This document shows, one piece after another, positions 34,390 through 45,866 of a DNA stretch of 64,000 bases (the stretch's first letter is position 1; each line of letters opens with the position of its first letter). Position numbers and translations under genes: made by a program. The stretch comes from Lithospermum erythrorhizon (Eukaryota; Streptophyta; Magnoliopsida; Boraginales; Boraginaceae), in NCBI GenBank assembly GCA_019722365.1, contig JADFUC010002382.1, forward strand, positions 558,001 to 622,000, read 5' to 3'. The notes under the pieces are model-generated. The model had not been told where the DNA came from. It was given only the letters and a program-made list of their open reading frames with translations, and searched no databases.

Positions 34390-35061
34390 CGCTGCTTTTT
34401 GGCCTCCTCGATCCGGATGTATTTGTAGGGCCGTTCATTGGCCTCCCCCAAATCGAGGTTGCCTCTTGAGGAGTGACTCCTTGAGCTGCCTTTCATCCCT
34501 TGGCTTTCACAAGGCAATCACGGAAATCTTTTGGTTAGCGTTGTGTATCGAGGTTGAACTCTTGTTTGAAATCGCTCTGAAAGGAGGTGATGACTTCGAT
34601 CTCCGCACCACGATGGTCATCATGGGGTGCTCGTCCCTCGTCCTATCGAATCTCCCCTTGCGGGTCACAGTGAACCGATTTTTTAATTTCATAAAGCTTG
34701 TAATGTACACCAGTAGGATTGAACCGCTTAGCGCGAGGTCAGGCTAAAGTTGGCGGAAGGCAGAGCCGGTACACATTGTGTTTATGCGGCCCGGTAGAAT
34801 GACATGGGAATTTGGAACTCCTTATGTGCTCCTGGATCCGTCTTCCCGGTAAATTTGTTGAGCCTTGAGGAGTTTGACCCAGTTGGCGTAATGGCGCCCG
34901 CATATGAGGTGAGAATGAAATTTGTCACTCCTGGCTTCGGTGTTTGGTTCCTCGTCAGTTTGTCGGCCAAATCTTACGGAGAGGGCATCCTCCTGCTTGG
35001 CCATGAGAATGCCGCATCTTAGTGGAAACCGGGACGGCGGCGTCTCTGTCCTTATTTTCAT
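34390..35061 (-). pseudogene. Gypsy gag relic
   Basis: On the minus strand the order matches plant gypsy gag (retrotrans_gag). KFHSHLICGRHYANWV (about 34945-34900) corresponds to KF..P....YDGTTDP..H. EFQIPMSFYRAA follows near 34820. A CTGSAFRQL-like piece lies near 34770-34745, where gag has C.AFP.TL. LKNRFTVTRKGRFD (about 34690-34650) corresponds to L...F...F...R. A SKSSPPFRAISNKSSTSI piece lies at about 34610-34556. The last part, GEANERPYKYIRIEEAKKQR, lies at 34451-34395 just before the expected zinc knuckle. Frames are broken throughout. Confidence 0.6.
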
Positions 35062-35510
35062 GTAATTTCCTAACTATTGCAGTGGTAAAGGCACATTGTT
35101 CTTCGCACCGGGGGGAGTGTTGGTGTAGGTTTCCTCGCCGTCCTCACGGATGGGCCCGATGCACTCCATTTGGGTCTATTCTTAAGCAGCGGATGCTCTC
35201 CCGGAGCTTTTTGCATCCGCAGCGCGCCTATGATGGTCCCCGTCGTCTAAAGCTGAATTATCCGGCCGTCGGGTGGGTGTGAATTTCAGCACCAACCACG
35301 GTTCCCCCGTTCCATAGGTTATTTGGGTCTAGAGGCGTCGAGGCTGCTGGCGTCGTTAGCGAGGCGATCACGGAAATCATCGAGTTGAGCCCCTCGGTTC
35401 CTTAAGAATTGGTTATCGTCGTACTCGTTTCTTGTGATAATGAATTAAGCTGATAATAGTGAATTGAGTGGATGGTGACTTTACCAATCTGAGGTACCCT
35501 CACGTAATTG

Positions 35511-36032
35511 TGATGATGATCACAGTCGGTGTCGGTGAGTAGGGGCGGATCACAAATTCTCCAAGTCGAGTTTTGATACGCCTTGCTCCAGATAGGTCTC
35601 TTGTAAAATAAGGACCCGGTTGCCCGGTGAGGGAAATACTCAAATGATCGATGTGGATCGAAGAGTTTAACCAGGAAAGAAATAGTATTTGGGTACCTAC
35701 TTGATTTGGTCTCGCGGTTTACCTTTTATAGTGCTTAGGCAGTTGCCGATCGAGCACTTGATGGCTATAATTCAATGCAATTAATGATTAGGCGGCTCGT
35801 TAGAGGTCGTGTAATGATAGCCTTAATTATCCCGCAATGGATTCGAATGGCGGGTTGACACTAACGGTCTTCTTAACCTACGGTGAGATAGCTAAGCCCT
35901 AGATGCTTGGCATTGGCCCGCTCACTTGAGACGAAATCTATTTATTCGATTCTTCGTCATTTGTCAGCCTTTGATGGAGCCCCGATAAGGTTGGACCCGT
36001 TTAAGAACTAGCGATTATTTATGGAATTATCA
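35511..36032 (-). repeat. Gypsy 5' LTR (right)
   Basis: 522 bp, homologous to 27808-28325. It contains the TATA box noted separately. Downstream of it on the minus strand the sequence reads GGAGCAAGGCGTATCAAAAC and CTCGACTTGGAGAA, an ordinary LTR R/U5 layout. Confidence 0.6.
35722..35730 (-). promoter_or_regulatory. TATA box of the gypsy 5' LTR
   Basis: The minus strand reads TATAAAAGG, about 300 bases from the LTR start and 210 from its end. It is degraded in the partner LTR. It supports minus orientation of the element. Confidence 0.55.
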
Positions 36033-37615
36033 ATGACTCTTGATTGGATTTCTTGTCATGTTACCCAACATTCAGGGCGAGTGCTCGCTTCATCAAGGAT
36101 TTCTTTGGCTTTCTTATGGCAGCTTCACATTTACTCTAATAGCGTTTTTAAATTTCCCTCCAGATACTTTTCTAAACAAGCCGGACACAAGTGAGCTTTT
36201 GGGCACGAGCGTGCTGATTAAAGCAGTGAAAATCGGTAAGTGGGTGTGCCATTAGGTTTGTTGAACCAAGACCCCAATCCAAATAGGCCTTTGTCGAGCT
36301 ATTATACACACAGCATTAAGTGTTTGGGGGTAAAATGACTATTTTGCCCACATTTATAGTGTGGTAGTTACGAGAAATTATGGTCGGGGTAAAATAGTCA
36401 TTTCGGTGCTAAAGGAAATATTATTTGGATGTGTATATTGGATCCCATGAGGGGTGGTTTGGTATTTTCATGGGGAAGTTTGGTAGTGTGACAAAAAAAT
36501 TATTAAGTGTGGTAAATTTTGAAAATGGATATTAAACTTGTGCTAGTCTCTCAAATTTCTCCTAATATTTGAATGTTCGTTAATAATACTCCGTATATGC
36601 TAATTTGATGTAGTTGGTAGATTGGTTGATCTTTCATAAGTCTTTATTTTTTAAAATATTACGTCCTATTTTTTGTTAAGAAGATAGGAACCCCTTATTT
36701 ACATGGACTGGACCTTTTTCATATAAAAATTTGCTGAAATAGATCTCATAACATATAAAATAAATTAATTTCATAACTTGAATATGACACTTTTGAATGA
36801 GGCGATTATACGAAAAATGTATTCTTTTCATCCTCTTTTCTATCTTAACAAAACGCAAGAAGCTTTGCCTAACTCACTTGTATTAGCTTGGTACTCGGCT
36901 CGTTAATATCTGATAGGTTTCATTAAATTAAGTATTGATATGCCATTCCTGATCCTTAAAAATCTCATCATATGTTTATTCATTGACATTTGCTTGTTAT
37001 TTTGAATTGATAAAACTTATATGCTAAACACTCTTATAAAGTAATGCATAAATTAGTTCAAACAGCATTCATTATATTGTTGGGGTTATTTGAGCAATTG
37101 GAATTACAATTCATAAAATTAAAATTACATTCCGAGACATTAAAAGTACTAATTGAAATATCTTGCAGATTGACAAAGCGATTAATGATTGGAAACCAAA
37201 ATAATTTGCAAAATGTTCGCTGATTCTTCGCCTTAAATACTTGTGGAATTCTTGGCTTCCTTGAATCTAGTCTAGTCAAACACGAGAAGTGAAAGCATCA
37301 GTAATAATATAAATTGTGTGGACTTTGAAGGTTGAGGAGAATAAAGGCCATCAAGATATAGATTCTCGAGCTTCGACGATTTTTTGATAACTTATCAGTT
37401 GCTTTTCTTTGTCTAGTGAGTAGATTTGACTTCCTTTGATGACTTTACGATTCTACGTGGCAGCATCTGATTAACGGTTGGGGTTTTGATCCCGTCAGAT
37501 GCGGTCACGGTTTTTAGCATCCTGTGGGCAGTTTCTTGAACAATTGGAAGTCTCGAAGGGGTGAGGTACATTATATAATAGAGAGTGGGGAGGATTCGAT
37601 GTAGCACATATATTA
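36033..37615. other. AT-rich intergenic DNA
   Basis: No gene recognised. The part near 37380-37615 may be the 3' tail of the LINE to the right (T run at 37380-37385 on the plus strand). Confidence 0.4.
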
Positions 37616-37619
37616 GTCT

Positions 37620-39695
37620 TGAAGTAATCTAGGATTTGACAAACTCTTTGATTTTGTGATTAATATTTTCTTGATTGAGGAGGTTTTGGTTGAAAATCAA
37701 ATCATTTCTTGTTATCCAAATTGTCCAGAGGATACTACTAAACAAATGAATGTCTAGGTTACATTTTTTTGAGTTTATGATACTGAAAATGAAAGTGGTG
37801 ATATCTTTTATTCTGCAGTGGGGGTGGAGATGTGTATTTTGTTGTTTCCATAGATGATTTGCAAAAGGACACAAGAGGAAAATGTGATTGGCGGTTTCCA
37901 TCGGTTCCACGCAAAAGGTACATTTTGTGTCAATTATTTTTTGTGTTCTTTTTGAGATTTGATCTTTAGTTGAGGCACCATGAAAAAATTTATTTTTTGA
38001 GGAGAGAGTTTCGAGATTCCCGAAGTATTTTTTTTGGAATTTTCATCTAATTTCAGGGTTTGGGGATTTTATGATTATTTGTACTATTTATGATGTTATA
38101 AATGTCTTTTATTTTGAAAGTGTCTTTAGACGTTAGGTTTACGTATTTACTCACGAGGGCTAATCTACAAAATCTTTTTGTTTATTTGATGGTAGAATTA
38201 TTGTAATTAATAATTTGACCCGAGTTAAAACAAAAAATCTTTTAAGTTTTTGCAAAAACTTTTGATACTTTCCGGGTTGAGGTGAATGAAAAAGTAAATG
38301 TCATCTGCAAAGAGAAGATGATTTATTTTTGGGCCATGCCTAGCAATGGAGATACCATTGAGATCTTTTGAATTTGGAAGGTTAGTCGGGGTGGCGAGAG
38401 GGGGCACTTGAGCCAAATAACTTAAAAGACGGGGGGATGAGGTCCCTTGTTGAGATCACATGATGGTTTGAAGGAAGGGGTGGTTTGACCGTTAACAAGA
38501 ACCGAGAACTGGACAGATGTAATGCATTCTTTGATTAAATTGATCCGAGTGAGTTGGGAATTTGAGTTTTTTGAGGACCTCAAATAAGAAATCTCATTTG
38601 ACTCTATCGAGCGCACACTTTCGTATTGATCCAGGGTTGCGGTTTAACTAACTTCATGGGTAAATGGGAGATTTAAGTCTCTAATTTGGTCAGGGTTAAG
38701 GTGGGTGGTGATATTATGGATGGTTTTATAATGACTTTGGTGGTCTAGTTGAGGCGGGGAGGTGTAGAGATTGATAAATAAATTTCTACATTAATTTTGG
38801 ATGTCTACCTCTCAAGGGGGCATGTAAGGCATAAATCGAGTTATTTGAGGATGGAGTTAATTTTATTTTTGAATCTTACATGGGTATGAAAAAATTTTAT
38901 GTTGATGTTTCCTTCAGAGATAGCTTTAATTTTAGCTCTTTGTTTCGGAAGGATTAGCTCGCGAAGCGAAGGCAATCAGTTGAAGTTATGAGATTCCGCT
39001 CGAGGGTTTTATTTATTGTGTTTTTTGGGTTGGATTGAAGTTTTTCAAGTTCGAATTGGATGTCTTTAATATTTTGAAAAATATTTCCAATTCTGGATTT
39101 ATTCTATTCTTTTATAGTGTTTTTGGTTTTTTTAAGTTTATGAGTAGAAGGCATTTGAGCTTTGGTGGGGGAGATATCATCCGAGTTCCATGAGTCCTGG
39201 ACAATTTTTTGAAATTTTGGTAAAGAAAGAAGAAAAGATTCAAGTTTGAAGGGCACGAAATTTTTTTTGGTCTTGTTTGAGTAAATAATTAGGGCCCATA
39301 GTGCGATCATTGATTGGGAGAGTGTGATAAAGGCGAGAAGAGAATTCCACTCAAAATTATCCATTGCGAGGTGCAGTTTTTTCGTAGATAATTTTCTGGC
39401 AATACAGTTCCAGGACTGAAAAGTGGCAACTAAGAGAAGGGAGATTAAATCGAGTCTGGGGTGAAATGAAATTAAGGAATTGGATTGATCCCGGAATCTG
39501 CTTTTGAGGTGTTGGGTATTTATCCGAGTTTGTGAGGATTTGATTGAAGTCACCACAAAGCAAAATTGGAAAATTTGCGAATGGATGGATTTGAGAATTT
39601 ATAAGATCCCATGTTTCTTTTCTTTTGTGCATTTTTGGATTATCATAAATACAATCAAAAGTACTACCAAAGAGCTACTTTTTGAGAAATTTTAA
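37620..39695 (-). mobile_element. L1-type LINE, 5'-truncated, older copy
   Basis: Minus strand, right to left. The endonuclease middle reads MHKRKETWDLINSQI and LCGDFNQILT (about 39632-39540; the GDFN motif is intact). RT pieces SIESNEISY (a worn RVEWDF), CITSVQFSVLVNGQTTPSFKPS (38530-38465) and GISIARHGPKINHLLFADD (38358-38300, with the catalytic FADD intact) follow. The zf-RVT end has ANHIFLLCPFANHLWK and SILWTIWITRNDLIF (37895-37690). Stops and frameshifts separate the pieces. ORF1 and the endonuclease start are missing. It is more decayed than the LINE at 22-25.5 kb and from a different subfamily. Confidence 0.8.
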
Positions 39696-39914
39696 AAAAC
39701 CTTAAGTGTTTTGATAACAGAGAATAAGACTTAACATTAATATTTGAATAGAAGACCCAACCAGCCCCACAATGTAAAACTACGTCTACACAAAACTAGT
39801 GAGGAGAAAGAGCGGGATAAAGTAAATTAAGCGAAATTAAAAAATACTAAAGTTTCACAAACGGTCTCTTCCAGCAATTGTGAAAAGAATGATAGTGTTC
39901 TTGAGCATGCAAAT

Positions 39915-40355
39915 TTGATTCTTGAAAAATCATCATCTTTCTATTCTGGTTCTTCTAGCAACCTAGATCCTGATGAGAATGGACCAAGGAAAAGGATTCG
40001 GATCCCTGCCCCATTTGAAGCTGGATCATCGAAATGGATGGAAATGGAACCAAATGGACCCGAAATCAGGATTAGCGATAATATAACATCATGGATTTGG
40101 ATGCAGGCCCTCCTAGAGAAGAGACAAATAACAAAGGGAAGGCAATCATGGAAGGTAACTCTAAAATTTACAGTTTTGTTAGCATATATAATAGTATTAA
40201 TTCTTGCTCTAATCTTGTCCCTAAAATTATGTCCTCAATTTTATCTAAATGTAAAAGGATTTCGGTGGTTGTTCCACAACAACCTTAAATGCCATTATGA
40301 AAATCCTAAGTTGGGCGTAGAGTGCCGGTGGGGTATCTACGGTTCGTACTACTAG
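39915..40355 (+). other. Unrecognised 146-codon open frame, possible coding fragment
   Basis: The predicted protein starts with a Ser-rich stretch (SSSFYSGSSSNLDPDENG), then a basic/acidic segment PRKRIRIPAPFEAGSSKW and MEMEPNGPEIRISDN. The +1 frame continues DAGPPREETNNKGKAIMEG. Composition looks like a linker or nuclear-type low-complexity region, such as the stretch between the zinc knuckle and endonuclease of some LINEs, but that is a guess. It lies head to head with the minus-strand LINE on its left. No start context, splice sites or partner exons could be supported. Confidence 0.25.
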
Positions 40356-40769
40356 CGGCTTTGGCGTTATAGCGGATATTTGTTTCTTTTATTTAACCTC
40401 TTTTGATTTACCAAAAATCTATTTTGTAATGTAAGATTATACGTAGCAATTACTATGAGAAATAGAAATAAGACCAAATATAATTTTATTTTTAATAATA
40501 AAAAGTTTGTATTCAAATATTTAAGGAGACTATTATTAAACCTACTATTGATATAGTTACCAATCCTTTTGAACCAAAAAAAGCTTTTGATGTTAACATA
40601 ACTGACCCATCCAATTGATTACGGTCATATGCGTGGGTGGACAATTGGACATATAAAAGGCAGTAATTGGCAAGTTTTAAGATCATTGCATAAAACCTGA
40701 ATTCATTTGAGACCAAGCGTGCAAATTGGAGTTGGCAACTAATGATTCTTTCATTTCTTTATATAGCAA

Positions 40770-41185
40770 AGGAGATATTTGTTTTCCATTACTTCAATAA
40801 AAATACTTGTTAAAAGGGAAGTAAGGAGAAAGGTAATGATGGTATTTAACAAAAGTTCTCACTCCAATTCTCAACTTTAATAAATATACTACCTATATCC
40901 CTAAAAGATCTTACAATGTCTAATTTTAATGGGTTAATTTGTAATTTGCACAGTCCACACGGTGATACAGTATGCATAGGTTGGCTCCACGGCAGCTAAA
41001 GTCACATGGAAACAGTAAGAAAATTGGGATGAAATTACTATTTTGAACCCCTATTTGTTAGTGTAGTGTTTGAAGAAATTTCATTTACGGGCAATATAGC
41101 CATTCGATAGATTCTTGCTATCATTTACATTTAAACAATTTCTTTATAGTTAAAATTTCTTCTAAAAAAAGGTAAACAATTTCTT
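40770..41185. repeat. Diverged segmental duplication, copy A
   Basis: TTCTCAACTTTAATAAATAT, CCCTAAAAGATC, TCTAATTTTAATGGGTTAAT and AGTATGCATAGGTTGGCTC occur in this order at 40872-40988 and again at 42471-42602. TGCTATCATTTACATTTAAAC, then AATTTCTTTATAGTTAAAAT, at 41117-41161 recurs near 46050-46090. Within copy A, TTGTTTTCCATTACTTCAAT is itself repeated (40780 and 41205). Confidence 0.8.
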
Positions 41186-42464
41186 TAAAGCAAAAGGGAC
41201 ATTTGTTTTCCATTACTTCAATAAAAAGTACTTGTTAAAAGGGAAGTAAAAATTTATGTGCGGCGAGGAGATCGATTAAATTGTCGAGAGGATCATTTCG
41301 CATGATAGAGGATTAATTAAGAATTAGCCAATTTATTATTTCAGGTAGACAGGAGAAAAAATTGATCACGACCGTTTAAATTTAGCACCCAAATGTGGGC
41401 CCAGGAAATTAAAAAACAAAAAGGAGGCTACCAGTAGCCCGTGGCAGTGACAAGCTCTGGTGAGGCGGCAGGGCCGTCTTTGGTTGGCCAAATAATTTTT
41501 TTAAGCTTCGTTTTCCAAATTGTTTTCCATGATAATTAAGCAGCAAAAATTATCTGGCTATTTTTTATTTTCGAGCTCTATAAATAGGCGCAGGTTTGTC
41601 GTTGGGCCTTTTACAAAATCAAGTTTTTATAACCTTTTTCATTAACTTATCGGCTTTTCTCTTAGATTTTTGAAAGAAACTTCAATGGATCCGCCACTTG
41701 AAACTATAGTTTTTTTTTCGCAATTACAACTCACAACAGCCATTTAGATCACAATATCACGACACTCCCCAATATCAGAATCGGATATTCATAGTCAGCG
41801 AAATTACGTGATAGGAAGTCAGCATGTTAGGTTGAAGAAGGATGCAAATCGACCATGTCTGGAATAAATTTGGAACTAGATTAGATTTTAAAAAAAAAAA
41901 ATCTCGAGTTTACTATGTTTTATTGTATGTTTTCAATAATTTATGTATGTTTTAACATTATGTATGTATGAGTTCGAGTGATGAATAATATTGTGTGTTA
42001 TTTAAAAAATTATAATATTATTTATTCTATTAAAATATTATAGGATTTTAAATTCAAAAAAATATATATATACTATTAAAATATACTTTTAAAATATATG
42101 AAATAAAATTATTAAAATTATATTTAAAAAAATTATAATATTATTTATTGTATTAAATTTAATAATTTTATATATGAAATAAATAAAGAGAAATCAAAAA
42201 TATGGTGGGAGTATATGTTGGAGTGATGTGGAAGGGAGAGAGAAAGTAATTTAATAGCCTTGAATAGCCTCTTTGTGGGCTGTTGGTAAAAAGTAGAGTG
42301 TTATTTGGGGTCTTAGGCGATGTGGCCGGGGAGAAGTGTCGAATTTGGCCTTCCCGTTCTTTGCGGATAATTAGGAGAGGCGGGGGGAGAAGTGTCAATT
42401 TGACACCATTTGCTGCGGATGGTGGGAGAAAGTACTTGATGGTATTAAAAAAAAAAAGTTGCAG

Positions 42465-42610
42465 CTTGATTCTCAACTTTAATAAATATTACCTCGTCCC
42501 TAAAAGATCGAACAATTTCTAATTTTAATGGGTTAATTGCTTAATTTATGCGAATACTTTCCGAATGTCCTTGGGTGTCTGAAGTATGCATAGGTTGGCT
42601 CTCTCCAAAT
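42465..42610. repeat. Diverged segmental duplication, copy B (first part)
   Basis: See copy A. The rest of copy B appears to continue beyond the copia element, around 45867 and 46050-46090, so the retrotransposon seems to have inserted into copy B. Confidence 0.7.
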
Positions 42611-42706
42611 TTCTTATAGTTTTAAATTTTGACATCAAATATTTTTAATTCGTTGTATAATATCTTGTGAAAAATATATCAAATTATTATATTTTCATCT
42701 TACTTT

Positions 42707-42711
42707 ACTAC
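42707..42711. repeat. Copia target-site duplication, left copy (ACTAC)
   Basis: ACTAC directly precedes the 5' LTR and is repeated exactly at 45862-45866 after the 3' LTR. Confidence 0.75.
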
Positions 42712-43386
42712 TATTAGAATATGTGCCTTTAATCCAATTTTGGCGAAGAAGGGCAGTCGTAGTGGTGGGCTAGGTCGGGACGATGTAAGTCCGACGTTGG
42801 CAATTGGAGTCAGAGAAGGATTCGAGACTTGGTCGGGTGATGGCAAGTCAGGCAATCCCAGCCAGCGGGGTTTTACGAGGTGGTTTTAGGTCAGTTACTG
42901 CTATAAATACCTACCCTCTTGGTTTGAGTCTCCCGTACCAAATGTCGGATTGTGTGTGGGGCATTTATTGAATAGAGAGTTAGGGTTCTAAATATTTCGA
43001 ATCTTTGTTATTCTATTTTTCAAGGAATGCGTAATTTGGAGTTGTATTTGTCTGTTGTCTCTGATAGCCACAAGTTACGTAGAGGCTGTTAATTTCTGTA
43101 GTCACGAGGCATAGTTTAACAAATGAGGAATAGGTAATGCAGCAGGCAATAATTTTATTAAAATGCGGTGTAATGATACCTTTGTCCCGAGGTAGAGTTT
43201 AGCTCGAGTTTGTAATATCTTCCGTTATAGTGAAATCGTCACGTAGTTTGCCCGTGAATTAAGTCACAACGCGTTGTTAAGGGAAACCACGTTAAAATCT
43301 ATGTCTCTTTATTTTCGATTGCTACATAATTAACATGCGAGAATTATGACTCTACGTATAGCAACTGTTTCTTATGCGTTATAACA
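42712..43386 (+). repeat. Copia 5' LTR
   Basis: Begins TATTAGAATATGTGCC, where the partner has TGTCGAATATATTGCC. The TG start is worn to TA in this copy. A TATA-like CTATAAATACC lies at 42901-42911. A worn primer binding site (GGCGAGTATCGAGG) follows the LTR. Confidence 0.8.
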
Positions 43387-43399
43387 AGGCGAGTATCGA

Positions 43400-44200
43400 G
43401 GAGGCGGATGCAGAAGAAAGTATTAAAATTGAGAAGTTCACTAGGAGAAATAGTTTCAGTATCTGGCAAATCAAGGCAAGAGCGTTACTGAAATGAGAGG
43501 GGCTCTGGGTTCCTTTGATGAAAAATCACTTGGTTTCACGATAGCATGGATAGTGCAGAGGAAGCGGCTCGGCGTTGATTCTTGCTTTGGATGATAAGAT
43601 TATCACAGAGGTTTCGGAGGAGGATATTCTTTGCCGGGTTGTAGCTCAGGCTTGAGGTTATGTATATGATTAAGAGTTTGACGATAAGTTGTCGTTAAAC
43701 AGCGTCATTTGGAGCTAAGAATGCAGAAGATCATCTCTTAAAAATCACATGGATCGTCTTAATAGTATATTACTTGATTTGCGTAATATAAATATTAAGA
43801 TTGAGAATCAAGATGTTGCCTTGATATTGTTAGCCTTTTTACATATGTCATATGAGAACCTTAGAGTCGATGGCAAATGGTAAGATTAAGTTGTCTACGG
43901 AAGTTAGATTACGCGCCAGTAACACGGAGATTGCGTGATAGTTGCTTCTTATTTAGTCGGTCAGTGATACTCCGATGGAGAAATTCTCGAGAGGCCGGGG
44001 AGGTCGAAGCGATAGGTGCAATTCTGTAGGGAGTTGGGACATTGGAAGTGGGTGTCCCCGAGAGGAGGGGGATGCAACAGGAAAAGGCCTCGAGTGATGT
44101 TGTCGTTATTGCCAGCGGTGGTATACATTTCGAAGAGGACATGGCCTTAGTTGCCGATGCTCATACATTTTACACCGATGTGTGGTTTGAATTCGGTGTT
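43400..44200 (+). pseudogene. Copia gag relic
   Basis: Plus-strand pieces: IKIEKFTRRNSFSIWQIKAR (43426-43485) is the gag start (F.G.NF..W), then ILALDDKIITEVSEED (43577-43624). DRLNSILLDLRNINIKIENQ is at about 43753-43812, followed by DVALILLAFLHMSYENLR, the UBN2-type gag core (I..D......EDQ....L.SLP.S....). A C..C....GHW zinc-knuckle remnant lies near 44015-44045. Frameshifts and stops break the frame. Confidence 0.75.
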
Positions 44201-45198
44201 ACGCATTGAATAAGGTTAGCGTATTCTTGGCATGACTACAATTTGTTATCTAAATTGATTAGACGAAGGTTCAGTTTCTTAGGAGTAATTGGAGGGTTGA
44301 GCGCATAGGGGGTTGAAATGTGGTTACGAAATGTGTGAAGCGTGGTACTTTGTAGTACCGCGAGTGAGTGATGCGTTTTCTAAATCAATTGTTGTGGTGT
44401 TAGGAAGCAGGTGGAACAAACTAATTCTAAAGTCGATATTGAGTTGGAGAGGGCAACTTCTCAATCACTTTCGGTGGCAAATACTTGATTGGCTTGAGGA
44501 GGTTTCAATTGAACATCATAGAATTGCTTCAAGGATGTCTGAGAGAACTACGGAATGCAGGTACGCCACGAGGAAGTGCGACGATGGGAGGATTAAATTT
44601 CATTGCTTTCTTAGTTTGCGAGAGGAGCTCGGTTCTCGTGGCCGTTTGTTGTTCTTTGGTATTGAGACTATTGATAGCGTTGTCGTGGAGAGAAATTTAC
44701 CGTCACTTAGAAATTAGAAGATTATAGAGCCCTTTCAGTCTGACGTCACGGGGAAGAAAGGTCGTGACTTGCATTTCTCATGTGGGATAGGAAGTAGGCA
44801 TACTTTGCTATACACTAATTCTGTTTCTAGTTCGGATTTTTCACACAAGGTTGATGTTATTAGCGTTGGAATATCAGCGATTAGTGGAGGTCTTACGCAT
44901 TAGGTGGTCTAACGGTGTTTGGACTTGCCCGAGGCGATACGTTCTACTCTTTGCTTGGTGGCAGAGGGCAATATGTGAGGTGGAGGTGCGTCGGCGTTAA
45001 TACATCTCTTACGGGTATCTTTTAGACACATTTGGAGTGCTTTTGCGTTTCGTCCCAGTGCGTTCGATACGTTAGTGCGTGCGCATACGTCACAGTGCGT
45101 CTGTTTTCACTATCGGCGTACAGTGCCGGGTACATACGGTGCGATTCTCGAATTCTAATTTTGTAATAAGCGTGGAGGATTAGTCGAGATGAAGATTT

Positions 45199-45861
45199 TG
45201 TCGAATATATTGCCTTGAATCGATTTTGGGGAAGAAGGGAGGCAGAAAAGGTCGGGACCCGATTAATGAAGTCCGGCGTCGGCTAATTGGAGTCGAGAGA
45301 AGTTCGGGACTTGGTTGGGTAATGACAAGTCGTAGAACTCGACCTTGAGTTCCTACAAGGTGGTTTAGGTAGATTTTGGCTATAAATCACATAACTTGGT
45401 TTGGTCGTCAGCCCACTGCAAAATATGATGGTGTAGGCTATTGAATGAGAGTTATGGTTACTTGAATAGCTCGGCTCGCATTTATTCTATTAACAGGGAT
45501 AGTGTAGAATTTTGAGTTGTATTTATGCATTGTCTACATTAGCCACGAGGTTACGTAAAATTTGTTAGGCTAAGTCACGAGAACATAGTTTACTCATTAC
45601 GAGGAATAGATGCGTCTGTGAGGCGATAATTCTATTAGATACGGTGTAATGTCTAGCGTCGGGCCCAGGTTTAGGCGGAAATGCGTAATATGTTCTCGAA
45701 TTTATAGTGAAATCTATTTTATGGCTATTTGCCAGTGGATTGAATCTAGCATTGTTAGAAATACTGATTAAAATCTTTTAATGCTATTTAAGTACTTTAC
45801 ATAATTTCTTTGTCTTGGAATTAAAATGATTGTTATAGCAAGCATCCTTTACGTTATAACA
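45199..45861 (+). repeat. Copia 3' LTR
   Basis: Begins TGTCGAATATATTGCC after a worn purine-rich tract (GGAGGATTAGTCGAGATGAAG) and ends TTATAACA. It pairs with 42712-43386. A TATA-like CTATAAATC lies at about 45381. Confidence 0.8.
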
Positions 45862-45866
45862 ACTAC
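45862..45866. repeat. Copia target-site duplication, right copy (ACTAC)
   Basis: Exact match to 42707-42711. Confidence 0.75.

Larger units (their letters stand above)
27808..36032 (-). mobile_element. Ty3-gypsy LTR retrotransposon, decayed, with nested LTR insertions
   Basis: Two related blocks of about 520 bp flank the element (27808-28325 and 35511-36032). They align along their length, for example in GCGATTATTTATGGAATTATC at the right end of each. The orientation is minus: gag lies next to the right block, and that block has a minus-strand TATA box. LTRs in that sense begin TGATAATTCC (right copy; CGATAATTCC in the left copy) and end AATAATCA or ATCATCA. In the element's sense, the base composition just before the left LTR (CCTGGGCAA) fits a worn polypurine end. 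Pol could not be read with confidence. At least two LTR-like insertions lie inside. No clear target duplication was found. Confidence 0.6.
42712..45861 (+). mobile_element. Ty1-copia LTR retrotransposon, internally deleted, with target duplication
   Basis: LTRs of 675 and 663 bp (42712-43386 and 45199-45861) align end to end and finish TTATAACA. The internal region is only 1.8 kb against roughly 3.5-4.5 kb in a full element. It has a readable gag start and no recognisable integrase or RT, so pol is deleted or unrecognisable. An exact 5-bp duplication ACTAC flanks it. The LTRs differ from each other by many substitutions and indels (roughly a quarter of positions by eye), which points to an old insertion. 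Confidence 0.85.
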
